Positions 8,529-17,065 of a stretch of DNA of 64,000 bases are shown here, in pieces. Location of the stretch: the NCBI RefSeq assembly GCF_000759025.1, contig NZ_JPOS01000002.1:108436-172435 (forward strand), in the 5' to 3' direction. The position numbers and the translations under genes are program-made. This stretch comes from Phaeodactylibacter xiamenensis (lineage in GTDB: Bacteria > Bacteroidota > Bacteroidia > Chitinophagales > Saprospiraceae). Every line of letters begins with the position of its first letter. The stretch's first letter is position 1. The notes below the pieces were generated by a model. The model was not told the DNA's origin. It searched no databases and saw only the letters and a list, made by a program, of their open reading frames with translations.

Positions 8529-9440
8529 CGGGTACACTGATGACGCTGATCTGACTGATCTCACTGATCTGCTCAACGAGACCCGCCCCGCTGGAGGGCC
8601 TTCCCGGAATCAGTGCAAATCCGCGCAATCAGTCCAATCTGTGTTCCAACCCGCCACGCACGATAATAGTACACTGATGACACTGATCTGACTGATGACA
8701 CTGATCTGCCCAACGAGACCCGCCCCGCTGGAGGACCTTCCCGGAATCAGTGCAAATCCGCGCAATCAGTCCAATCTGTGTTCTCTCGCGCCACACATTA
8801 CACTGATCTGACTGATGACACTGATCTGCCCAACGAGACCCGCCCCGCTGGATGACCTTCCCGGAATCAGTGCAAATCCGCGCAATCAGTCCAATCTGTG
8901 TTCTCTCGCGCCACACATTACACTGATCTGACTGATGACACTGATCTGCCCAACGAGACCCGCCCCGCTGGATGGCCCGCCCGGAAATCAGTGCAAATCT
9001 GCGCAATCAGTCTAATCCGTGTTCCAACCCGCCACGCACGATAATAGTACACTGATGACGCTGATCTGACTGATCTCACTGATTTGCTCAACGAGTCCCG
9101 CCCCGCTGGAGGGTCATCCCGGGAATCCGTGGAAATCTGCGCAAACCCGTCCAATCCGTGTTCCCACCCGCCACGCACGATAATAGTACACTGATGACAC
9201 TGATCTGCCCAACGAGACCCGCCCCGCTAGATGGCCCGCTCGGAAATCAGTGCAAATCCGCGCAATCAGTCTAATCCGTGTTCCAACCCGCCACGCACGA
9301 TAATAGTACACTGATGACACTGATCTGACTGATGACACTGATCTGCCCAACGAGACCCGCCCCGCTGGATGGCCCGCCCGGAATCAGTGCAAATCTGCGC
9401 AATCAGTCCAATCTGTGTTCCCAACCCTCCACTTTATCAA
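8529..9440. repeat. Array of seven ~120-139-bp imperfect palindromic repeats
   Basis: The gene-free stretch 8428-9469 is filled with a tandem array. The core CAACGAG(A/T)CCCGCCCCGCT occurs at 8574, 8711, 8831, 8951, 9089, 9210 and 9349, giving spacings of 137, 120, 120, 138, 121 and 139 bp. Each unit has a left arm of two to four 9-bp blocks (ACTGATCTG / ACTGATGAC), the GC-rich core, and a right arm with AATCAGTGC, AAATCCGCG, CAATCAGTCC and AATCTGTGT. The right arm is largely the reverse complement of the left, so each unit can fold into a long interrupted hairpin with the core in the loop. Two spacer types separate units (one ends ACGATAATAGTA, the other is TCTCGCGCCACACATTA-like). A diverged partial copy precedes the array near 8490-8515. 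Minus-strand open frames here only translate the repeat. Confidence 0.92.
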
Positions 9441-9469
9441 CACCAAAAAACGTAGCTTAGCAGCAAAAA

Positions 9470-10624
9470 ATGCTACCCAGCCAACGCCACCTTTTTGACC
9501 TCCCTGACGATGTAGCCTATTTGAATGGTGCCTATATGTCTCCCCAGTTAATAGCGGTGGAAGCTGCCGGCATTAAAGCCCTAAAGCGCAAAAGCCAGCC
9601 CTTCAATATCCAACTGGAAGACTTTTTTGAGCCCGTACAGGCACTTCGGTCTGCCTATGCCCGCCTTATCAACTGCCCGGAGCCGGGGCGCATAGCCATC
9701 ATACCTTCTGTCTCTTATGGAATGGCCGCTGTTGCGCGTAACCTGAAGCTGCAGCCCGGGGATAATATCATCCTCACACGGGAGCAGTTTCCGAGTAATT
9801 ACTATGCCTGGGAACGGGTAACGGAAGCGCATGGGGCTACAATTCGGATCGTAGACCCACCCCGGGAATCCCCCAGGGGGCAAGCCTGGAATGCGGCAAT
9901 ACTGGATGCGATTGACGAAAGGACAGCTATGGTTGCCATTGGACAGGTGCATTGGGCAGATGGTACCCTATTTGATTTGAAAGCGATACGGAAACGGGCA
10001 ACGGAGGCGGGCGCCTGGCTCGTCATTGACGGTACTCAATCGGTAGGTGCTTACCCGTTTGATGTGGAGGAAATTCAGCCTGATGCGCTGATTTGCGCGG
10101 GCTATAAGTGGCTCATGGGGCCTTACAGCATTGGCCTGGCATATTACGGTCCGGCACTTGATAATGGCTTACCGGTGGAGGAAAACTGGATCAACCGGGT
10201 AGACAGCTACGACTTCCGCAATCTGGTAAATTACCAACCGAATTACAAACCACTGGCTGCCCGTTATAACATGGGTGAGCAAAGCAACTTTATCCTGGTC
10301 CCTATGATGAAAGCGGGCGTTGACCAGTTACTGGAATGGGGCACTCGCGGTATTCAAAGTTACGCCCAGTCACTATTGAGACCAGCGCTCCGGGAGTTGG
10401 AAGCACTCGGCTGCACGATGGAGCCGGAAGAACAGCGGGCACATCATCTCGTGGGCGTTCGCCTGCCTGCCGGGGCTGACATGAATCTTTTCCGGAAGCG
10501 GCTGCAGGAAGAACAGGTGCACGTTTCCATCCGTGGCAATGCCATTCGGGTATCCTGCCACCTGTACAATGAAGCGCAGGAAGTAGAACGCCTGATGAAA
10601 TGCTTTAAAGCTGTGATTGGATAA
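9470..10624 (+). CDS. PLP-dependent enzyme of the class V aminotransferase fold
   Basis: A 384-aa protein of the aminotransferase class V / cysteine desulfurase-like superfamily. It begins with YLNGAYMSPQ, a typical start of this fold. The PLP pocket contains VIDGTQSVGAYPFDV (the Asp that contacts the pyridine ring) and the likely Schiff-base lysine in CAGYKWLMGPYSIG. The region aligning with the cysteine desulfurase active-site loop has no obvious cysteine, so a desulfurase role is not supported; the substrate cannot be told from sequence. It has its own transcription unit just downstream of the repeat array and converges with the Rieske oxidoreductase gene. Confidence 0.85.
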   Translation: MLPSQRHLFDLPDDVAYLNGAYMSPQLIAVEAAGIKALKRKSQPFNIQLEDFFEPVQALRSAYARLINCPEPGRIAIIPSVSYGMAAVARNLKLQPGDNIILTREQFPSNYYAWERVTEAHGATIRIVDPPRESPRGQAWNAAILDAIDERTAMVAIGQVHWADGTLFDLKAIRKRATEAGAWLVIDGTQSVGAYPFDVEEIQPDALICAGYKWLMGPYSIGLAYYGPALDNGLPVEENWINRVDSYDFRNLVNYQPNYKPLAARYNMGEQSNFILVPMMKAGVDQLLEWGTRGIQSYAQSLLRPALRELEALGCTMEPEEQRAHHLVGVRLPAGADMNLFRKRLQEEQVHVSIRGNAIRVSCHLYNEAQEVERLMKCFKAVIG

Positions 10625-10645
10625 GCACCGGCAACCTGCACCGGA

Positions 10646-12202
10646 TTACAACAGATTCAACCAGTCCACACCATTCCGGACCTCTGCCGGCTTTGGCATA
10701 CGCCCGTCGCGCATCAGCTCCTGAATGGCACAAAGTTCCTGATCGCGGAACAAGGATAGCGTGGCGCTAACGGCGCCGTTCTCTACATAATGCACCAGGA
10801 AGCTATCGCCATCGAGGTCGCCCTCAACAATAGTCTCCTCAGAGCTGGAAGCATGGCCGACATAACCCAGAATTTTGTCTTGCTGAGCCGACCAGAAGAA
10901 AGGGACCGCCTCGTAAGGCTCCCCGGCTCCTGCCATATTTTTGCCTGCTATCCGCCCCTGCTGAGCAGCGACTTTCCAGTGTTCAATCCGCTGGTTTTTG
11001 CCATTCATCGGGGGAGCGGCGATGTCCCCGGCGGCAAAGAGGTTTTCCTGAACGCGGAGGAAGGGGTCGGTATGCAGGCTGCCATCGGATTGCAGCAGAT
11101 TTTCAGGGAGAAAACCAGTATTCGGCTGTACGCCAACGCCCATGACCAGCAAATCGGCATCCAGTTCTTCTCCGTTTTCCAGTTTCACCTTCTCAATCCG
11201 GCCATTGCCTTCAATCGCTTTGACATTTTGCCCCAGATGAAAGTGGACGCCCGCATCGCGGTGCCATTCCTGAATACGCTGACCAACTGCATCTCCCCAT
11301 ATGTGCGCAAAGGGTAAGTGTTCAGGTGCAACGACGTGAACCTCACAGTCCAGTTTTTGCAGGCTCATGGCTGCTTCCATGCCTATGAAAGAAGCGCCGA
11401 CAATAAAAGCTTTCTTTGCTGACCTGCCTGCCTTGAGAAGCGCTCGGCTATCTTTCAGGCTGCGTAGCGTGTGTACATTCTTCAGGTCTGCACCTGGGAT
11501 ATCCAGCTGCCGGGGCCGGGCACCTGTGCAAATCAATAGCTTATCATAGGATACTGGTGCGCCAGATTTAAATTCGATCTTTTGGACCTCCGGATTCACT
11601 TTAGTGACGCGATGCCCCTTCATAAGTACTATACCGTGCTTTTTATAGAACGCAGCGTCCCGCAACGGCATCCACTCCTCCGGCGCTTCGCCCTGCAGGT
11701 AATCTTTACTGCAATTGGGCCGGTCGTAAGGCACCTCTTCTTCCGCAGAAAACAAGACGATGCGCCCGGTGAAGCCAGCTTCGCGCAAGCCTTCCGCAGC
11801 GTAAGCGCCCGCGGCACCACCTCCGATGATGGCATAAGTGGCTTCGTTGCTCACTTCCGGTTTTGCCATTGAGTTTGGGGTACGATCAGAGGTCTCTTCC
11901 GGAATGTCCACCCAAATTTCACTGCCACGCAGTTCTACTTTGTAAGCAGGCAGGCCATCAATACCCGGCGCTTCGACGTGTTGCCCGGTTTTTGCATCAA
12001 AACAAGCATGATGCCAGGGGCAAACCAGCCGGCTGCCGTTCAGGACGCCATCGGCAAGAGGAGCACCGTAGTGGGTACATTTTGGATAAAGGGCGGAGAT
12101 TTCGCCATCGACATTAGTCAGCAGGACTTCCTGATCACCAGCCTTGACGACCTTAAGGTCACCGGGCTTTAATTCATCGGCTTTGAGTACATAATACTGC
12201 AT
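10646..12202 (-). CDS. Rieske-FAD/NAD(P)-dependent oxidoreductase (AIFM3-like)
   Basis: A 518-aa fusion. Residues about 1-105 are a Rieske [2Fe-2S] domain with ligands in CTHYGAPL and CPWHHACFD. The rest is a pyridine nucleotide-disulfide/ferredoxin-reductase-type flavoprotein: FAD motif AIIGGGAAGAYAAEGL, the YDRPNCSKDYL segment, NAD(P)-binding AFIVGASFIGMEAAMSL, a second FAD contact FAAGDIA, and a reductase C-terminal domain. The same arrangement is seen in AIFM3-type proteins and some dioxygenase reductases. It should pass electrons from NAD(P)H via FAD to the Rieske centre; the acceptor is unknown. No signal peptide, so cytoplasmic. Upstream the divergent space is short. Confidence 0.9.
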   Translation of the reverse strand: MQYYVLKADELKPGDLKVVKAGDQEVLLTNVDGEISALYPKCTHYGAPLADGVLNGSRLVCPWHHACFDAKTGQHVEAPGIDGLPAYKVELRGSEIWVDIPEETSDRTPNSMAKPEVSNEATYAIIGGGAAGAYAAEGLREAGFTGRIVLFSAEEEVPYDRPNCSKDYLQGEAPEEWMPLRDAAFYKKHGIVLMKGHRVTKVNPEVQKIEFKSGAPVSYDKLLICTGARPRQLDIPGADLKNVHTLRSLKDSRALLKAGRSAKKAFIVGASFIGMEAAMSLQKLDCEVHVVAPEHLPFAHIWGDAVGQRIQEWHRDAGVHFHLGQNVKAIEGNGRIEKVKLENGEELDADLLVMGVGVQPNTGFLPENLLQSDGSLHTDPFLRVQENLFAAGDIAAPPMNGKNQRIEHWKVAAQQGRIAGKNMAGAGEPYEAVPFFWSAQQDKILGYVGHASSSEETIVEGDLDGDSFLVHYVENGAVSATLSLFRDQELCAIQELMRDGRMPKPAEVRNGVDWLNLL

Positions 12203-12286
12203 GGTAGGGAACGGTTTAAATTACGCTTTTGGAAAGCATAGCCCCCTGCCGATGTTCACTCGTCAGTGCCTTTTAATGTTCGAACA

Positions 12287-13411
12287 TTAGGAATTCGCCG
12301 GATTTGGTATTTTCTGAATGGGCGGCCCAACCTTAGTGTCACCACTCAGGCCGGATTGATGCTGCTCCAGCCATTGGTAGGCATCTCTGATGGTAACCGC
12401 TAATGGCGTCTGTGGCATTTGCAACTCCGCTACGGCTTTGGCCGGGCTAAAGTATTGCCCATCACAGGAAATACGGGCAATAGGAAGAGATATCATGGGA
12501 TCGTACCCTAATCTTGGAGCCAGGAGAGAATGCAGCCTCCCGTAGGACAATACCAAAGGAGAAGGGATCCGGAAACGAGGGGGGTTGGCTTCCAGAGTTT
12601 GGCCAATCAGCTTAAACAGGTCAGCGTAGGTCAGGTTTTGATGCCCCGCGATGTAGCTTTCGCCCACCCGGCCCATTTTTAGTCCATTACAAGCAGCTGC
12701 AGCCACATCTCTGGCATCCACAAAGTTCTTGCCCCCACGGGTGTAAAAAGGCAGTGTCCCCTGAACTACTGCCAGGAGCATTGCACCTGAGCTTGGCTTA
12801 CTGTCGTAGGGGCCAAACATGAACGTTGGGCAGACCAGCACTGCCGGCAGACCCTGTCCCCGGACCGCTTTCTTCACCATTTGGTGAGCCCGGTATTTCG
12901 AGTCTATGTAATCCAGCCCGTACCGATACCCGTCAAAGACTCCGGTTTCGTCCCCGGGATTTTCCAGTGTCCCTTTTGAGAAACTGGCTGCTGAACTGAT
13001 GAACACCACGCGCCGAACGCCATGCTTCAGGCAGGAGGCTATGATGTGTTGGGTCCCTCTGACATTCACAGCCACCGTAGCTGCTGACCGGGAAGGCCAA
13101 ACCGAAGTACTGGCCCCGGCGTGTATGACGTAATCGCAGCCCGCTACCGCCCGGTCCACTTCCGGCGCATTCAACAAGTTGCCTTTTGACAATTCTACAG
13201 GAAGGCCCTTCAGTACAGGAGATTGGGAAGACGGGAGCTGAAGAACGCGGACCTGATAGCCCTGACGGAGCGCCCGGCGTACAATATTTGCGCCAAGCAG
13301 TCCGTCCGCTCCGGTAATCAATACTTTCAAGATAACGGGGTTTTGTTTTTTTGATGGCCTAAAGATAGCCATTTCAGAGCACAGAAACGCACGAACACTG
13401 ACATTCCTCAT
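12287..13411 (-). CDS. NAD(P)-dependent epimerase/dehydratase (DFR-like extended SDR)
   Basis: A protein of up to 374 aa of the extended SDR family. The nucleotide motif is VLITGADGLLGANIV (GxxGxxG), followed by DYVIHAGAST, the serine region VFISSAASF and the catalytic YIDSK (YxxxK). The pattern resembles dihydroflavonol-4-reductase or hopanoid-associated sugar epimerases; substrate unknown. The start at 13411 overlaps the stop of the upstream UDG-family gene in an ATGA arrangement, suggesting translational coupling, but the first ~30 residues precede the Rossmann fold and a start at 13372 (MAIFRPS) is also possible. Confidence 0.85.
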   Translation of the reverse strand: MRNVSVRAFLCSEMAIFRPSKKQNPVILKVLITGADGLLGANIVRRALRQGYQVRVLQLPSSQSPVLKGLPVELSKGNLLNAPEVDRAVAGCDYVIHAGASTSVWPSRSAATVAVNVRGTQHIIASCLKHGVRRVVFISSAASFSKGTLENPGDETGVFDGYRYGLDYIDSKYRAHQMVKKAVRGQGLPAVLVCPTFMFGPYDSKPSSGAMLLAVVQGTLPFYTRGGKNFVDARDVAAAACNGLKMGRVGESYIAGHQNLTYADLFKLIGQTLEANPPRFRIPSPLVLSYGRLHSLLAPRLGYDPMISLPIARISCDGQYFSPAKAVAELQMPQTPLAVTIRDAYQWLEQHQSGLSGDTKVGPPIQKIPNPANS

Positions 13412-14025
13412 TGCCCACCTCCCAAAATAGCCTCAACTTTTGCCTGAAGGTATGGAACAACTTCCATATCAAACCAGGGATTCCGGCTCAGCCACCGGTT
13501 GTTGAGCGGAGAAGGGTGCGGCAAAGGCAGCACTCCGGGGCCATACTCCCGAAAAGCGCGGACTGTTTCCGTCAGGTTGCGTTTGCGGTTAGCCCCCAAG
13601 TAATACTGCTGCGCATATTGGCCGATGTAAAGCGTAAGTGCTATTTCAGGCATCATACGTAACAAAGCCGCATGCCACTGAGGGGCGCATTCCGGGCGGG
13701 GCGGCAGGTCACCTGTTTTCGCTTTACCCGGATAGCAAAAGCCCATCGGCAAAATACTAAAGCAGGTTGGGTCGTAGAACGTGGCTTCGTCTACATTCAG
13801 CCATTGCCGGAGGCGCACCCCGCTGGGATCGTAATAAGGCAGGCCCTTTTCATGCGCTAACCGCCCCGGAGCCTGGCTGATCAGAGCAATCCGCGCTTCC
13901 GGGTGTACGGCAAATATAGCACGGGGAGGCACCGGCAAAGCAGCTTTGCAAATCCGGCATTGACGCACCGAGGCCTGTAGTGCCTGTATCATAAATTCAG
14001 GTTTTGGCTTCGCCCGTACTAACAT
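13408..14025 (-). CDS. Uracil-DNA glycosylase superfamily protein
   Basis: A 205-aa protein with the UDG fold pattern: ALISQAPGRLAHEKGLPYYD near the N terminus (the water-activating loop position), DPSGVRLRQWL, FSILPMGFCYPG, and the C-terminal LPLPHPSPLNNRWLSRNPWF, which corresponds to the HPSP leucine-loop motif. An N-terminal CRIC pair is present, but the full four-cysteine iron-sulfur set of family 4/5 enzymes is not seen. Likely role: excision of uracil or a related damaged base from DNA, though activity of this subfamily is unproven. It overlaps the next gene by 4 bp. Confidence 0.85.
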   Translation of the reverse strand: MLVRAKPKPEFMIQALQASVRQCRICKAALPVPPRAIFAVHPEARIALISQAPGRLAHEKGLPYYDPSGVRLRQWLNVDEATFYDPTCFSILPMGFCYPGKAKTGDLPPRPECAPQWHAALLRMMPEIALTLYIGQYAQQYYLGANRKRNLTETVRAFREYGPGVLPLPHPSPLNNRWLSRNPWFDMEVVPYLQAKVEAILGGGQ

Positions 14026-14116
14026 CGGCGGGGGTCATCTTGTTACATTAATGTTGCAGGGTTGAAAAGCACTGCATATTCAAAATCATTACTAACCAAC
14101 TTAAAGCGACAACCTC

Positions 14117-14341
14117 ATGAAAGAAGATTGGGTAAAAGTATTCGAATCCAGAGAAATTCTGAAAACCAAACTGGTCGAAGATGCATTAAAGCAACAGGGC
14201 GTCGAAAGCCATATTCTCGAACGGCCCGACAGTGCCATCCCTTCCCTGGGCGCAGCTACGCTGTATGCACCTCAGGACAAAGCACAAAAGGCACTGGAAA
14301 TTATCAGGACCATTGATTTTTCAGCTGTAGAAGAAGATTAA
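14117..14341 (+). CDS. DUF2007 (putative signal-transducing) small protein
   Basis: A 74-aa protein, [20 protein letters not shown]..., with the DUF2007 pattern: a ferredoxin-like beta-alpha-beta segment ([20 protein letters not shown]) and the loop with [15 protein letters not shown]. The family is called putative signal-transducing, but no biochemical function is established. It is 5 bp upstream of msrB and clearly in the same operon, so a link with oxidative damage repair is possible. Confidence 0.8.
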   Translation: MKEDWVKVFESREILKTKLVEDALKQQGVESHILERPDSAIPSLGAATLYAPQDKAQKALEIIRTIDFSAVEED

Positions 14342-14346
14342 TCCAT

Positions 14347-14745
14347 ATGACAAAAAGCAAAGAGAACTGGAATTCACTCAACTCTGAAGAGGAGCGGGTC
14401 ATCGTGCATAAAGGTACAGAACGCCCCTTCACCGGAGAATACGACAACCACAAAGCGCCTGGCGTTTATGTTTGCCGACGCTGTGAGGCACCGCTTTACA
14501 AATCGGAGGACAAGTTTTCCTCCGGGTGCGGATGGCCTAGCTTCGATGATGAAATACCGGGAGCGGTAAGGCGGGAAACTGATGCCGATGGCCGGCGGAC
14601 TGAGATCCTCTGCGACAATTGTGGCGGGCACCTCGGGCATGTCTTCATTGGAGAGCGGCTTACGCCAAAAAACACCCGCCACTGTGTGAATTCAATTTCC
14701 ATGAAGTTTATCCCGCAGGAAGAATGGGACAAGCAACAGCAGTAG
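14347..14745 (+). CDS. msrB: Peptide-methionine (R)-S-oxide reductase MsrB
   Basis: A 132-aa protein that reduces the R-epimer of methionine sulfoxide. Zinc-binding cysteine pairs are VCRRCEAPL and [13 protein letters not shown]; the [10 protein letters not shown] motif and the catalytic cysteine in [12 protein letters not shown] are all present, so it is the zinc-containing selenium-independent form. No signal peptide, so cytoplasmic. It follows the DUF2007 gene by 5 bp and overlaps msrA by 22 bp, so the two epimer-specific reductases are made together. Confidence 0.96.
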   Translation: MTKSKENWNSLNSEEERVIVHKGTERPFTGEYDNHKAPGVYVCRRCEAPLYKSEDKFSSGCGWPSFDDEIPGAVRRETDADGRRTEILCDNCGGHLGHVFIGERLTPKNTRHCVNSISMKFIPQEEWDKQQQ

Positions 14746-15212
14746 CCACCTTTGCCTGTGGCTGCTTTTGGAGCAAAGCGTACTTTTTCAGCAAAGTCCC
14801 CGGTGTGGTTGCCACCAGAGTAGGCTACACCGGCGGGCACCGCTCCCACCCAACTTATCAGCAGGTTTGCACCAAAAAGACGGGGCACACGGAAGCGGTG
14901 GAAGTGACGTTTGATCCGGACAAGGTGCGCTATGAAGCACTTGTCCGTTTCTTTTTTGAGATACATGACCCCACCATAGACCGGCGTGGGAAGGGTGGGC
15001 AATACCGGTCTGCTATTTTTTGCCATACTCCGGAGCAACAGCACATCGCCACTAATCTGAAAGCACAACTACAGGAACGGGGGTACGCCGTTAAAACTGA
15101 AATCGAAAGCGCTTCTGTATTTTGGGAAGCCGAAGACCGGCATCAGCAGTACTGCGAAAACCGGGGCATCCAACCCAGGTCTTTTCGGGTAAACCGGTGG
15201 GCAGAGCAATAA
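14724..15212 (+). CDS. msrA: Peptide-methionine (S)-S-oxide reductase MsrA
   Basis: A 162-aa protein starting [20 protein letters not shown], with the catalytic Cys in [36 protein letters not shown] (conserved Glu) and GGQYRSAIF complete the family pattern. It reduces the S-epimer of methionine sulfoxide. The residue after GCFW is Ser rather than the usual Gly/Cys, and the family Glu that follows (GCFWxxE) is replaced by Ala, which is somewhat unusual. I start at ATG 14724 inside msrB; an earlier in-frame start at 14619 would add a tail made from the wrong frame of msrB. Confidence 0.95.
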   Translation: MGQATAVATFACGCFWSKAYFFSKVPGVVATRVGYTGGHRSHPTYQQVCTKKTGHTEAVEVTFDPDKVRYEALVRFFFEIHDPTIDRRGKGGQYRSAIFCHTPEQQHIATNLKAQLQERGYAVKTEIESASVFWEAEDRHQQYCENRGIQPRSFRVNRWAEQ

Positions 15213-15216
15213 GGCT

Positions 15217-16314
15217 TTATAGCCAATTTCGCCTCCGGAAATAGTAAATTAGAGCACCACTGATCATTATCATCAGGCCCCATAGGTAGTAATAGCCATA
15301 TTCCCAGCTCAGTTCTGGCATGTGTTGGAAGTTCATCCCGTAAATGCCTGCCAGGAAAGTCAGTGGAATGAAAATTGTTGAAATGATGGTCAGCACCTGC
15401 ATGATGCTGTTCATTTTGAAGCTGATCTCGCTGAGGTAAAGATCATATAAGCCATTCATCATATCGCGGACCGTGTCGATGTTCTCCATGACTTGCACGA
15501 CGTGATCGTAAAGGTCACGGACAAAGACGTCTGTCCCTTCTGACATGAGCGGGCTGTCGACCCGTGAAAAAGCACCGATGGCGTCCCGCAAAGGGGCGAT
15601 AGCCTTCCGGAGGGTTATGGTTTGCAGGCGGAGGTTGTGAATCTTCCCTTTACTGTCCCGGTTGGCTTTTGAGAGGATCTCCTCCTCCAGGTCATCCAAT
15701 ATGAGGTCGATGCGGTCCAGCAGCAGATAATACTGGTCCACGATATTGTCAGCCAGCGCATAAGCCAGGTAATCCGCTTTACGCTTTCTGATTTTTGCAC
15801 GCCCGGAATGGATACGTTCCCGGACACCTGGGAAAAGATCTGTTTCATTTTCCTGAAAGGAGAGCACGAAGCCATCGCCCGCAAATATGGCCACCTGTTC
15901 GGTCTGTACGCGTTGCGTTTCCTCATCGTAAGACAAGGCTTTCAGGATTAAGAACAAGCCGTTTTCGTAATCTTCAAATTTGGGGCGTTGCTGAGTGTCC
16001 AAAATATCTTCCAGCGCCAGTGGGTGGACGCCAAACTGTTGGCCCAGCTGTTCGACGAGGGCTACATCGTGCAATCCGCGCACGTCGTACCACTTGACCA
16101 TTGCCTGTCCATCAGAATCCGGGATCTTACCTTCCGCTTTTTGCTCCGTCACCTCGCCATCTATGCTGTATTCCACCAGCATTACCTGCGCCTCTTCCAG
16201 CTTTTTTTGACCGGTGAAGATCAGGCTACCGGGTGCCAATCCGGTATTTTGCCGCTTTTTTTTCCGGGGCTTTAGCTTAAGCGCTGCCTTTGTACTAATT
16301 TTGGGTAAACTCAT
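15217..16314 (-). CDS. corA: CorA-family magnesium/cobalt transporter
   Basis: A 365-aa protein with a long cytoplasmic N-terminal domain (KWYDVRGLHDVALVEQLGQQ, ALEDILDTQQRPK) and two C-terminal transmembrane helices. The selectivity signature GMN is in AGIYGMNFQHMPELSWEYGY, followed by the second helix and a basic end (FRRRNWL). It forms a pentameric channel for Mg2+ (also Co2+/Ni2+). Start chosen at 16314 (MSLPKIST); a longer in-frame form from 16446 would overlap the divergent rhodanese gene. Its stop is 5 bp from the msrA stop (convergent). Confidence 0.95.
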   Translation of the reverse strand: MSLPKISTKAALKLKPRKKKRQNTGLAPGSLIFTGQKKLEEAQVMLVEYSIDGEVTEQKAEGKIPDSDGQAMVKWYDVRGLHDVALVEQLGQQFGVHPLALEDILDTQQRPKFEDYENGLFLILKALSYDEETQRVQTEQVAIFAGDGFVLSFQENETDLFPGVRERIHSGRAKIRKRKADYLAYALADNIVDQYYLLLDRIDLILDDLEEEILSKANRDSKGKIHNLRLQTITLRKAIAPLRDAIGAFSRVDSPLMSEGTDVFVRDLYDHVVQVMENIDTVRDMMNGLYDLYLSEISFKMNSIMQVLTIISTIFIPLTFLAGIYGMNFQHMPELSWEYGYYYLWGLMIMISGALIYYFRRRNWL

Positions 16315-16404
16315 GGTGGTAAAATAGCTGAATTCTGCAAAAATGCAATCCACCAGCCCAATAATCGCCAGCTCAACCCATATTGATCTAACAAAACACA
16401 GAAA

Positions 16405-17046
16405 ATGAGTGCAACAATCAGTCCCCCTGCATTGCCTGTCGAACAATTTGAAACCACTGCCAACCTTACAGGCACGATCGTGTTAGACGGTCGGGAGAAA
16501 AGTTTGTTTAGTGCTGGCTTTATTCCTGGTTCTGTATTTATTGGACTGGAAGGCAATTTTACGTATTGGGCAAAACACGTGCTGCCTGATCCATCGACTA
16601 AGCTCTTGCTTGTTGTGCCGGAAGGGCAGGTAGAGCAGGCTGTAAAATTGCTCCGGGAAGCCGGTTTCACCAATATACAAGGCTACCTGAAAGGCGGTTT
16701 TGAAGCCTGGCGTGTAGCCGGCAAACCAATTGATGAAGTCCCGACGCTTGATGTAGCCCGGTTTGCTGCCGACTTCAAAGGCGGGAAAGTAACTCATGTG
16801 CTGGACGTACGCCGTCCTGATGAATTCGGGGAAAGGCATATTTCGGGAGCGCAATTACTCCCACTGGAAGTTTTGCGCGACCGTATTCAGGAAGCGGACC
16901 CGGCCAAAGCCTATCACCTGCACTGCCGCAGCGGCTACCGTTCCACTATTGCCGCCTCCATGCTCAAAGCCAGGGGTAGTGCGCCAGTAGTCAATTTGCA
17001 CGGTATGATTGACGAGGTCTTTGAAGCAGGCGTGCCGTCAGAATAA
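16405..17046 (+). CDS. Tandem rhodanese-domain protein (lacks the usual MBL domain)
   Basis: A 213-aa protein with two rhodanese modules. The first (about 10-105) contains LDGREKSLFSAGFIPGS and YLKGGFEAWRVAGKPID but has no active-site cysteine. The second (about 110-210) carries LDVRRPDEFGERHISGA and the active loop HCRSGYRS with Cys174. The two modules resemble the C-terminal half of metallo-beta-lactamase/rhodanese fusion proteins (persulfide dioxygenase type) common in Bacteroidota, but no metallo-beta-lactamase domain is encoded upstream. A role in sulfane sulfur transfer is likely; partner unknown. It lies directly before the SulP gene, suggesting a sulfur-related operon. Confidence 0.85.
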   Translation: MSATISPPALPVEQFETTANLTGTIVLDGREKSLFSAGFIPGSVFIGLEGNFTYWAKHVLPDPSTKLLLVVPEGQVEQAVKLLREAGFTNIQGYLKGGFEAWRVAGKPIDEVPTLDVARFAADFKGGKVTHVLDVRRPDEFGERHISGAQLLPLEVLRDRIQEADPAKAYHLHCRSGYRSTIAASMLKARGSAPVVNLHGMIDEVFEAGVPSE

Positions 17047-17065
17047 ATTATACACAGACGCTATT

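Noticed and set aside
8629..9350. Minus-strand open frames over the repeat array (for example WADQCHQSDQCNVWRERTQ repeated)
   Set aside because: They only translate the tandem DNA repeat; the frames change between units and the composition is repeat-driven.
8529..9440. The array considered as a CRISPR array
   Set aside because: Repeat units are ~120-139 bp, spacers are not unique, and no cas genes lie nearby.
14619..14723. Upstream extension of msrA
   Set aside because: It would be translated from another frame of msrB; the ATG at 14724 gives a normal MsrA N terminus.
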